A DNA stretch of 64,000 nt from Verrucomicrobiota bacterium (GTDB taxonomy: Bacteria; Verrucomicrobiota; Kiritimatiellia; SS1-B-03-39; UBA6053). The stretch lies in contig JAFIGC010000006.1 of NCBI GenBank assembly GCA_020831635.1, positions 1-64,000 of the forward strand, written 5' to 3'. A program made the position numbers and the translations under genes. Of this stretch, positions 26,801 through 32,799 are shown piece after piece; the stretch's first letter is position 1; each line of letters begins with the position of its first letter. Below the pieces are notes generated by a model. That model saw nothing but the letters and a program-made list of their open reading frames with translations, searched no databases and was not told the origin of the DNA.

Positions 26801-27048
26801 GGCCCCTTACACAAGACAGACACATATCCAAACGTCGGTACTTTATACCCTGGGACAAACTAACGATAGAGCTTGATGTTTATGGGGATGGGCTCGAGGG
26901 ATTGATCACGGCAGAGGTCGAATTCAACTCGGAAGAAGAGAGTCTTGCATTTACGCCACCAGACTGGTTCGGTCCTGATGTAACAGAGCTCCCTGAATAT
27001 AAGAATAAAAATCTTGCCGTCCATGGGATACCCAAGCAAAAGACCTAA
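23821..27048 (+). CDS. Receiver / HD-type phosphohydrolase-like / CYTH triphosphate-binding fusion
   Basis: A 1075-residue multidomain protein. Residues 1-325 are unknown. A receiver domain spans about 330-460 (ILVIDDH near 337, phospho-Asp in LILLDIYLPG at about 391, Lys in FLFKKTAT near 437). Residues 500-760 look like an HD-domain hydrolase: HGGRHIWGI near 512, CHELGM near 557 (Glu in place of the HD aspartate) and LLRFADALDID near 712. Residues from about 918 form a CYTH domain with the diagnostic ExExK as LEIERKFLI, followed by alternating basic and acidic strands (EMRLREENGHYLLTIKS, RRYFIPWDKLTIELDVY). CYTH proteins act on inorganic triphosphate, ATP or thiamine triphosphate. Nucleotide turnover under phospho-relay control is inferred. 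ATG 23821 has AGGA eight bases upstream. The gene ends 5 bp from the convergent next gene. Confidence 0.8.
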   Translation: MKKTHLMNPLILPRRSPVYLAIERVIHALVPDIPPIVISSEQHKDASIGAGIGIIVAWSAQGFWKEYTAFANYPLNACVVYCPVQLEPRPWSQLESASKMHFEKVFEPYLCENIQELTSAIQKAISDTPNQREDATATLTYGQMDMGEIFCKQTLAIKACYEDLQGLLHGSAQDVVNILYAPIRMLALAAQSDASQASEAFRELCSYLNSTVSYKIRNLPENLTRQIADIPWAGSPPDTRSLLLNGLESVHSIVFRTDKNNPVVTDIPVTHVERIMEGFSELRRRAGAPVIAGNDAATQSPEPMFFESKGPASSVTPDGQTNINNPDDQDPYRILVIDDHAAYWQPVLKLVGEKLCGDAKLSGRPVQIAFATSITEKAQRIIPEQDLILLDIYLPGSSGLDLLKQIRVSLGQIPVILWTTSINKELPASASMASGFLFKKTATVESIAEAIGNWLATGRSRRKWSLLNPLFDYALHNSEERSLALDFTNWCLKYLDAFHAVDPLIFKYFNDHGGRHIWGILSILQKLTQPFLLEGDGEENLSIHREDLLLLYLSAMCHELGMFPREKEESFDHCCRSGIRAIRKLHSIRSMLLVERGVRWGGRYYAELDTLLARLGEDRRHSLAILVGHHQKTLTARLNGKLCPFTFPVQNELIKLSGLHKIKSCKLRDTIIGEYDQTIEDLKYFTSYDPETEPNDEIYRRNIRLCHLSALLRFADALDIDYTRIPADFLLTHHDRNLYDDIENFKRQIVREIRIEQGEITLVFGCPDNLSTYINDLEPVEYFSAFYQNIFEKVPIYQEANRIWQNVWTSLNVEKRTSAPEIDNWLAEFFKRSCADRDDNSKLLLIVATALAVCSELTEEYAAIQASGLDNHIHLSSVKWQIVPEASLSLLTTPPAVESSTLPCSYCQMSPETVNQKSKLEIERKFLIQNAPTELERYRNISIRQGYLPLAHDGNEMRLREENGHYLLTIKSNGHLSRTERELVIPKIQFEFLWPLTQDRHISKRRYFIPWDKLTIELDVYGDGLEGLITAEVEFNSEEESLAFTPPDWFGPDVTELPEYKNKNLAVHGIPKQKT

Positions 27049-27053
27049 GCCCC

Positions 27054-27422
27054 TCATAAAGTTTCACGCCAGACCCCATCCACTATGCGCGGCGCATGGG
27101 CAGGTGCGGTTTCATAGACAAACGAAACGGCCCGAACTCTTTCCAAGACCACGCATTTCTCTGTGCATCCGGCCCCCAGTTCCATCGCTGTTATTGAATT
27201 CTGGCATTTCCCTATCGGCAATTCATACAGCTCGCCGTGAACCGAGTCCTCACTACTTCCACTCAGAACAATACACGGGTAGCCGCCAAGATCGTACATC
27301 CGGGCCCCATGCAAAACCGCAGCGCGAACAAACCTTGCCTCCTTCGAAAATCCAAATCTATGGTAATTGCTGCACCCACGTAGAAGGGTACCGTAAATGA
27401 AATATAAACATTTTTCATTCAC
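27054..27422 (-). CDS. Gamma-glutamylcyclotransferase/AIG2-like protein
   Basis: A 122-residue protein of the GGCT/AIG2 fold. It has the substrate-loop motif IYGTLLRG near the N-terminus, then VLHGARMYDLGGYPCIVLSG, the strand VHGELYEL and a candidate catalytic Glu in ITAMELGAG. Family members release gamma-glutamyl groups as 5-oxoproline or cleave gamma-glutamylamines. That activity would be the natural reverse of the glutamate-type amide ligases encoded upstream in this operon. The start is GTG 27422, overlapping the previous stop as GTGA, with GGGAG upstream. A longer reading to 27572 lies within the upstream gene. It is the last gene of the minus-strand operon and converges with the receiver-HD-CYTH gene. 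Confidence 0.75.
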   Translation of the reverse strand: MNEKCLYFIYGTLLRGCSNYHRFGFSKEARFVRAAVLHGARMYDLGGYPCIVLSGSSEDSVHGELYELPIGKCQNSITAMELGAGCTEKCVVLERVRAVSFVYETAPAHAPRIVDGVWRETL

Positions 27423-27709
27423 AAGAAACACTCCCCAGATAAGCTCCCGAACACACTCCAAGATACCCCGCCTCCACCCCCGACATAACGCCGGAAAGTC
27501 TGATGCCCTTCTGCACCAGCATCGGTAATTTGTATCGCTCTTCCGCCCGGGACAATCAGGCATGAACCGCAAGAAACACCTGTGCCAAAATCACTGTCCG
27601 TCAATTCCACGATCTTCGCCTTCATGATCTGCGGCAATACCTGACGCCAAGCTTCATGCGTCTTCGATTTTGTCCATGTTCCGCCATAAAGTGTGTTGAA
27701 ATTGCTCAA
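27419..27709 (-). CDS. Small hypothetical protein with glycine run
   Basis: I do not recognise this 96-residue protein. It contains a helical N-terminus (KTHEAWRQVLPQIMKAKIVE), two close cysteines (VSCGSCLIV) and FRRYVGGGGGVSW near residue 78. I chose the TTG at 27709 as start because a full AAGGAGG site lies nine bases upstream. The alternative TTG at 27730 overlaps the membrane-protein gene. Its stop overlaps the GTG of the GGCT-like gene, so the two are probably translated together. The cysteine pair and glycine stretch do not define a family. It could be a partner of the cyclotransferase. Confidence 0.5.
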   Translation of the reverse strand: MSNFNTLYGGTWTKSKTHEAWRQVLPQIMKAKIVELTDSDFGTGVSCGSCLIVPGGRAIQITDAGAEGHQTFRRYVGGGGGVSWSVFGSLSGECFL

Positions 27710-27723
27710 AGCAGCCGGCCTCC

Positions 27724-28320
27724 TTACCAATGACTGAAAAGCGTCGGCCCCATGAAATAGATAATGATCAGCAAAGCCAGAATGGTTAGGTTCGCACCCA
27801 GCAACTTACTGGCTGTAAGCCCGTTTTTGATGCCCAACCCATTTGCGAAAAGCAAAGCCCCGGCCGTGAAGGCCCCGAATGGAATCGGCCCCATACGCCT
27901 CGACATGATATAATTCCAATCCGACCCTCCGCGCTGCCAATGTGATGAACGGCCGCCATAACTTGGTGAAGCCCACGGCAAAGCAATGATTAAAATGCCA
28001 ATCGTAATCGCCACCAAGCCGTAAAAGATGAACTTGGAACCAAAGCGGGCGTTTCGACTAGCCAGAGGCCCCCAAAATGAAGACCAGGACCCAAAAAGAA
28101 TCAGAACAATCCCAACCAGTAGCAAAGTTATACCGATCGGCACTTTGGCAAACCCTGTTCCTTCACCAAGGTGGAGCAATAGAATACCGGTCCCAATCAA
28201 TAAAACAGCGGCCAGCAGCATTTTCACGGCATAGGGTCTGGATGCCGCGAGCCTGACAATCCCAATGATGATGAGAATAAATCCCAGGACCACCGATAAC
28301 AAACCAAAACTAATTGCCAT
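27724..28320 (-). CDS. Polytopic membrane protein of the amidoligase operon
   Basis: A 198-residue, very hydrophobic protein with about six membrane segments (SVVLGFILIIIGIVRLAA, MLLAAVLLIGTGILLL, GITLLLVGIVLILFG, FYGLVAITIGILIIAL, FTAGALLFANGLGI, ILALLIIIYFMG). A polar loop RSSHWQRGGSDWNYIMSRR lies between the fourth and fifth. The repeating glycine-rich helices resemble DUF308/HdeD-type small membrane proteins, but I cannot name the family. ATG 28320 has GAGG six bases upstream and overlaps the end of the amidoligase gene by 11 bp. It may anchor the products of the operon to the membrane, together with YggT and the VWA-PKD protein. Confidence 0.65.
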   Translation of the reverse strand: MAISFGLLSVVLGFILIIIGIVRLAASRPYAVKMLLAAVLLIGTGILLLHLGEGTGFAKVPIGITLLLVGIVLILFGSWSSFWGPLASRNARFGSKFIFYGLVAITIGILIIALPWASPSYGGRSSHWQRGGSDWNYIMSRRMGPIPFGAFTAGALLFANGLGIKNGLTASKLLGANLTILALLIIIYFMGPTLFSHW

Positions 28321-29602
28321 AGATTGCCTCACTTTCTTGTAATGAATTTCCGGACTTTCTCTTCAATGGGTGCATCGTATCACTCCCCTTTGTCCTTTGC
28401 AATAACGTATCTGGCGGCCGCGCCATCATCTCTTGAAGTTTCTCCATATAGAACTCGAACCCGCCGCGGGCCATCCAGATCCGCTGTTGCTCGGCCTGAT
28501 TGATTCCCGTTTCAACCATTTTGTACAAATGCTGCAAGAACTGCTCAGCATCAAGCAATCGCGCATCCTCTTCGATACATGCCAAAAGGTTTCCGATGCT
28601 CTTTCGGGCTGACAGCCGTCCATCTTTAACAGGGTAAGGCATATCTCGACCACGCCAGAGCGGATGGCTGCCATCGCAGTGCCATGGCAGATGACGCTCC
28701 GAGAACGAAAAACCGGCTTGGATGCCTCGTCCGACGGCCACCGAACTATTCTCTTCCAAGCGGGATAGGTCAAAGGGTTGGCGTGCGGGCATATCGCGGG
28801 AATCTGCAATCCGCTGAACGCGGGTAGCGAGGCATTGCAAAAATGCCGCAAACGCCATAGCCCAGTCAATGTTCATCGGGGTATCCATCCCCCGGATTTC
28901 AACGGTCTTGTTGGATCGGCTGAATGGAGTTAGAAATTCATAGCGATCCTCCCGGGATTGCGCTCGCGACTCCCGAAAACGCTCAGGATCATGCAACAGC
29001 ATCTTGCGTGTCTTGGCCATTGGGCTGACCTGTAACCTATAGGAACATGCCCAGGTTTCCTTTCGGTTGTGAATCGGTGAATTCGCGGACATGGCAATGA
29101 GTTCAGGGATGATCGGCATCAGGATGCTGCAATACACCTGTTTTGCAGAGTCCGTGGCCGCGTCGAGATGCACATGCATGCCCGCGTTGTTACAGCGTCG
29201 GCCAAAGGCAAATTCCATGTCGTCAAAACGATAGCTAACCGGACAGGCCGCCCCCGAAATTTGGCAGCCATGTTGCGCAGCACCAGCAATCAGCCCCCGC
29301 TTCAGCATCCAAAGCTGTTCGCAAAGATCGTCAAGGCGGCAGGAAGGCGCAGTGACGGTTTCAAGAAGCGAAAATGAATCCGGGATCAAGAAGGAGCCAT
29401 TCCTGAAAACCCAGCGCCTCGTGCCCCGGGAATATTCCATTCGAGCATGGGGGTCAATTTCGCGGGCCGCACTTTCGAGTACCGCCAATCCCAGGCAGGC
29501 TTTCTTTGATGCGAAACCGCACAGATAACCACTTTCGATTGGCCTTTCATCCTGCGAGACCAGATACTCGATCTCGATGCCGATCTTCACTGGGGAGAGC
29601 AT
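28310..29602 (-). CDS. GCS2-like amidoligase (COOH-NH2 ligase), short form
   Basis: A 430-residue member of the glutamine-synthetase/GCS2-like amidoligase fold, which joins a carboxylate to an amine with ATP. Diagnostic parts are the first strand VKIGIEIEYLV, FSLLETVTAPSC, ISGAACPVSY, the metal-ligand run CNNAGMHVHLDAA near residue 145, and TVEIRGMDTPMNIDWAMAFA near 240. It is closely paralogous to the 641- and 705-residue ligases of this operon, but its C-terminus (LYKMVETGINQAEQQRIWMA) lacks their barrel domains. A GGAGG site lies about eight bases before the ATG. Substrates are unknown. The nearby cyclotransferase and amidohydrolase suggest glutamate-containing amides. Confidence 0.8.
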   Translation of the reverse strand: MLSPVKIGIEIEYLVSQDERPIESGYLCGFASKKACLGLAVLESAAREIDPHARMEYSRGTRRWVFRNGSFLIPDSFSLLETVTAPSCRLDDLCEQLWMLKRGLIAGAAQHGCQISGAACPVSYRFDDMEFAFGRRCNNAGMHVHLDAATDSAKQVYCSILMPIIPELIAMSANSPIHNRKETWACSYRLQVSPMAKTRKMLLHDPERFRESRAQSREDRYEFLTPFSRSNKTVEIRGMDTPMNIDWAMAFAAFLQCLATRVQRIADSRDMPARQPFDLSRLEENSSVAVGRGIQAGFSFSERHLPWHCDGSHPLWRGRDMPYPVKDGRLSARKSIGNLLACIEEDARLLDAEQFLQHLYKMVETGINQAEQQRIWMARGGFEFYMEKLQEMMARPPDTLLQRTKGSDTMHPLKRKSGNSLQESEAIYGN

Positions 29603-29605
29603 GTG

Positions 29606-30259
29606 TCAGTTCCTCCCTTGCAAGCGCACGATGCTCCGACGCATGTTGTCCATCACTTCCGCGGCAAACTCCGCCAGCGTACCCACAGATTCATCGCAAC
29701 CGAGCGAGAGATATTCCATCCCGAAAGGCTTGGGTCGCAGTAACGGCAGAGAACGGTATTTACTGCGGAAGTTCCGATTATATTTCGGGCTCAGTGCATG
29801 GTGCAACTCTTCGAACACGCGCTGCGCGGCCTGGGCGCTGAGCCCGGAGACATTGATATGCACTCCACCGCCTCTTAATGCGTTGCTCCGAACCGGAAAG
29901 CGCAGCAGCCTGCCATCCGCCAACGTATAGATCGGCTTCAAACGCCTTCCGGCAACTGCGGCGCGAATGCGATCCACACCCAGATAACATTCCCTCCATG
30001 CGACTTGGAGACGATGTTCGCGGGCGGCACGGTTCCAGCCATCCCGCTTCCGCAACAGATCTTCAATCAACGCTTCAGGGTGGTGTATCGCATGAGGATG
30101 GGTCCGGATCTCGGCAAGGTAATCGCAACAGTCCACCGGGCACGAGTCGCCCGTGAGGCGGCACACAGAATCCCGGATATCCTGTTTCAGGCACGAAAAC
30201 CGCACCGGACGCCCTTCTCGTTGAATGACACCCTCATACTCCATGCCAATCCTAACCAT
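29606..30259 (-). CDS. Small divergent GCS2-like amidoligase
   Basis: A 217-residue protein that keeps only the core of the amidoligase fold. The first strand is VRIGMEYEGVI (compare GIEIEYL in the paralogues). The acidic strand DYLAEIRTHPH follows, and the metal-ligand run is NALRGGGVHINVSGL near residue 130. It is much shorter than the other ligases here and similar in size to the minimal ligases seen in phages and RiPP-like clusters. An ATG at 30259 is chosen; an upstream TTG at 30268 overlaps the previous stop. Whether it is active or a regulatory paralogue cannot be told. It is followed after 3 bp by the 430-residue ligase. Confidence 0.62.
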   Translation of the reverse strand: MVRIGMEYEGVIQREGRPVRFSCLKQDIRDSVCRLTGDSCPVDCCDYLAEIRTHPHAIHHPEALIEDLLRKRDGWNRAAREHRLQVAWRECYLGVDRIRAAVAGRRLKPIYTLADGRLLRFPVRSNALRGGGVHINVSGLSAQAAQRVFEELHHALSPKYNRNFRSKYRSLPLLRPKPFGMEYLSLGCDESVGTLAEFAAEVMDNMRRSIVRLQGRN

Positions 30260-30264
30260 GTTTA

Positions 30265-31533
30265 TCAATCTTCATTCTCTTGCTCTTTCCTCAGGCGCTC
30301 CGCTTCAGTATGAAGACGATCCGCTTCAGCATCATCGCCAAAGTCATCCCGCCATATCGCTGCAAGTTGTTCCAGTTGATAAAACCATCTTGCGGATTGT
30401 TCGGCCGATTTCAGCAACCTCTGTTCATTCTCTGAATCATCCAAAACCCGTCGATAAATAGCCGCAAGATCAACCCGATCCCTGCAACAAACAGCACTCT
30501 CTTCCGACTTTTTCAGTAAGGTGCGGGCATGGGCATGATCGTTTAACCATTCGGCCCACCCCTCGGCAAGCGAGGCAAAGTCACTGCAATTCTTTGCTCT
30601 CGCCTCAAGGGTTTCCAGCAGGCGTTTGACCATCGTTTCGTCCTGAAACCATTTCTGCCATGCACCTGCAATTCGAAGAATGTCCTTGAAGTCCGCAACC
30701 GGCTCGTTCTCGGCTATCTTCAACAATCTTTTGGCTTCTTCCGCTTCTCCGTACCACTCCATCCATGCCTCGGCAAGGCTAAACAAATCATAGCTGACGC
30801 CAATCGCCAGTTGCTCCCCCATGCGTAACAGGCGTTTGACCGCCTCGTCATCGTTAAACCACTCTTTCCATGCACTGAGCAGCTTTATGATATCCTTGAA
30901 GTCGCAGCGTTTTTCAGCCTTTTCAAGGCAGTTGCGGGCTTTCGCGTTATTTCCATACCAGTTTTTCCACGCGCTCGCCAAAGACCAATAATGATCGAGT
31001 GACTTGGCAGCGTCTACCGCCAGATCCAGCATTTCTTTGGCTTTTGAATTTTCTCCAAGATCATGCCAGAAGATGGATACTTTATTGAGAACATCAAAAC
31101 GGTTGTCATTGAGGGAGCCTTCTTGATTCTTGATATAGTTCTCAATTTCACCCAAAATCCGCTCTATATCCTCTCGTGCGTTATCACCAAAGAGCTTTCG
31201 CCATTTTTCTGCGATGAGAAGTAGCACTCTACATCGCCTTTCTTTCGTCTCCAGTTCTATCAACATCGGTCTCGCGTATGGGTCAGTTGCATCGAGCAGA
31301 TCAAGCACCTTGTCAATATTCCACCAATCCGATGATTTCGCTACGGCCAAGCCGATGACTCTTTCCGCCTCGGCAGGCTCTCCGACCCACTCCTTCCAAA
31401 CTCGCGCCAAATCACACAGGAGACTCATATCGGCTTCAAGTTCAGCCCTTCGCATGAGCCATTTCACTGTGTTTGGATTTGCTTCTTTACCGACGACCCA
31501 GTCTTTTGTAACCGGAAGAAATATTTCATTCAT
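30265..31533 (-). CDS. Helical-repeat protein (about 36-residue AWxEWxxDxxxAxRLL repeats)
   Basis: A 422-residue soluble protein made almost entirely of about ten helical-hairpin repeats. Clear units read SLASAWKNWYGNNAKARNCL, LLSAWKEWFNDDEAVKRLL, SLAEAWMEWYGEAEEAKRLL, RIAGAWQKWFQDETMVKRLL and SLAEGWAEWLNDHAHARTLL. The consensus is L-A-x-A-W-x-E-W-x-x-D-x-x-x-A-x-R-L-L-x-x-A-E. The invariant tryptophans differ from ordinary TPR or Sel1 repeats, though the fold is probably a similar superhelix. A highly charged tail (RLRKEQENED) ends it. It is most likely a scaffold or substrate-binding protein of the operon. A 148-bp AT-rich gap separates it from the ADP-ribosyltransferase gene. Confidence 0.7.
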   Translation of the reverse strand: MNEIFLPVTKDWVVGKEANPNTVKWLMRRAELEADMSLLCDLARVWKEWVGEPAEAERVIGLAVAKSSDWWNIDKVLDLLDATDPYARPMLIELETKERRCRVLLLIAEKWRKLFGDNAREDIERILGEIENYIKNQEGSLNDNRFDVLNKVSIFWHDLGENSKAKEMLDLAVDAAKSLDHYWSLASAWKNWYGNNAKARNCLEKAEKRCDFKDIIKLLSAWKEWFNDDEAVKRLLRMGEQLAIGVSYDLFSLAEAWMEWYGEAEEAKRLLKIAENEPVADFKDILRIAGAWQKWFQDETMVKRLLETLEARAKNCSDFASLAEGWAEWLNDHAHARTLLKKSEESAVCCRDRVDLAAIYRRVLDDSENEQRLLKSAEQSARWFYQLEQLAAIWRDDFGDDAEADRLHTEAERLRKEQENED

Positions 31534-31681
31534 TTTTCATATCCTTTTGTTTAGTGTTGTTTCGGATTATTTTTTATCGTTTCTTGACAATTTATCAGTT
31601 TTCCAATCATCCCGGTGCTTAGATACCTTCTCTGTGTTTCATTTTGCTTTCTTTTTCATTATGGTATCTACTTTCCCCAGA

Positions 31682-32458
31682 TTAACGTGGCAGTCTTGAA
31701 CGTTGCCAGAGGACGGTTCCATCCGGTTTAGCGACGGAAACAACCCGCAAGCGATTTGGTTTGTAACCGGATCTTACGGGTCCAGGGAAAACACGAACGG
31801 TAGGTCCGCCATTATAATAGTGGCCATAGAGTCTCGCCCAGCGCAACACATGCTTATGCCGAGGGTCGGACTCGTAATTCGGGGTCACTCCAGGCAGGGC
31901 AAGAAGTTGCTCAGCATTACGTTTGTGTTCTTTGCACCACTTGGTCAATTCTTGTTTCATGGTACCATCCTGCAGGGGCCACACGATCTGATTGCCCCAG
32001 GCAACTTCAGCCGTGATAATACTTCCCGATGATCCGTAAGAACGGGCTGTATTCATATTCTGCGTCAAGTAGACGCCCGAACCATAGACATTCCCCGGGC
32101 CGACAATCCAACCATTTTTAGCAATTACCATCGGATCCGGCGCACGGGTGCCATGGTAGTACGTTTCCCATTTAAAGGGAATGATCTGAACCTTGTCACC
32201 CGGTTGAATCCCCAAGCGCTTACGCGCGAGCCCCCCAATCCGAACCACATGGTTTTTCCCAAGAAGCGGATCCTCTTTCCTCATCCTGAGCACAATAAGA
32301 TTTCTTGGTGAACAGTCCGTGTGGCCATGAACCTGCACCGCATAACCTGGTGTGGCCGAACGTCCATAGACGGCTTCAATGTCTTTTCGAACCCGCAGTG
32401 ACATCACGATCGTGGCATCCGTAGTTCCATTTAAGGCCATGTGTACTTTGCATTGCAT
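31682..32458 (-). CDS. Cdc48N-like barrel + PARP-like ADP-ribosyltransferase
   Basis: A 258-residue protein in two parts. Residues 10-95 form a Cdc48-N-like double-psi barrel: TIVMSLRVRKDIEAVYG in the first half and NHVVRIGGLARKRLGIQPGD in the second. Residues 98-258 look like an ADP-ribosyltransferase of the PARP/Tpt1 type. The first catalytic motif is YYHGT (His at about 102), the second is GNVYGSGVYLTQNMNTARSY (Tyr at about 130), and then SIITAEVAWGN. The third, variable catalytic residue is not certain. It would use NAD+ to modify protein, nucleic acid or a small molecule. A macrodomain protein in the same operon could remove or read the mark. ATG 32458 is preferred over upstream TTG/GTG codons. 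Confidence 0.7.
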   Translation of the reverse strand: MQCKVHMALNGTTDATIVMSLRVRKDIEAVYGRSATPGYAVQVHGHTDCSPRNLIVLRMRKEDPLLGKNHVVRIGGLARKRLGIQPGDKVQIIPFKWETYYHGTRAPDPMVIAKNGWIVGPGNVYGSGVYLTQNMNTARSYGSSGSIITAEVAWGNQIVWPLQDGTMKQELTKWCKEHKRNAEQLLALPGVTPNYESDPRHKHVLRWARLYGHYYNGGPTVRVFPGPVRSGYKPNRLRVVSVAKPDGTVLWQRSRLPR

Positions 32459-32480
32459 AACATTCACCAACAAAATTATT

Positions 32481-32759
32481 TTAGAGCCCCGGCCATAAAA
32501 TCAAAGTGAGCAGCATGGCACGGGCTAGAAAAATGCCAAAGACGAGAATGAACGGAGATGCGTCAAACTGCACATGACCCAAGCGGACGGGGCGCACCTT
32601 GGAACGGATGGCGCCAAGGAATGGATCGTAGGCATTCCGTAACAATTGATCAAAACTTGGGTCAAAGCGTACGCCAACCCAGCTTTGGGCGACATATACA
32701 AACAAACCCAGCGTGTAAACCGTAAAGGCCAAGGAAACCAAGTTCGCAATGAGGTTCAT
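32481..32759 (-). CDS. YggT family membrane protein
   Basis: A 92-residue membrane protein with two hydrophobic segments (LVSLAFTVYTLGLFVYVAQS and ILVFGIFLARAMLLTLILW). Between them is the YggT signature (YDPFLGAIRSKVRPV, then FDASPFILVF). YggT proteins are small inner-membrane proteins linked with cell-shape and septum functions in several bacteria. Finding one inside an amidoligase operon is unusual. It could localise the cytosolic enzymes or the tubulin-like protein at the membrane. Spacing to its neighbours is 22 and 40 bp. Confidence 0.78.
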   Translation of the reverse strand: MNLIANLVSLAFTVYTLGLFVYVAQSWVGVRFDPSFDQLLRNAYDPFLGAIRSKVRPVRLGHVQFDASPFILVFGIFLARAMLLTLILWPGL

Positions 32760-32799
32760 CTTCTTTCATCCTTTGCGTATTCTTTAACCTTTATCATCC

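Noticed and set aside
27419-27709. 96-residue protein as a ubiquitin/Pup-like tag for the amidoligases
   Set aside because: Its glycine run is internal, its C-terminus is SGECFL, and nothing in it resembles Pup or a beta-grasp protein.
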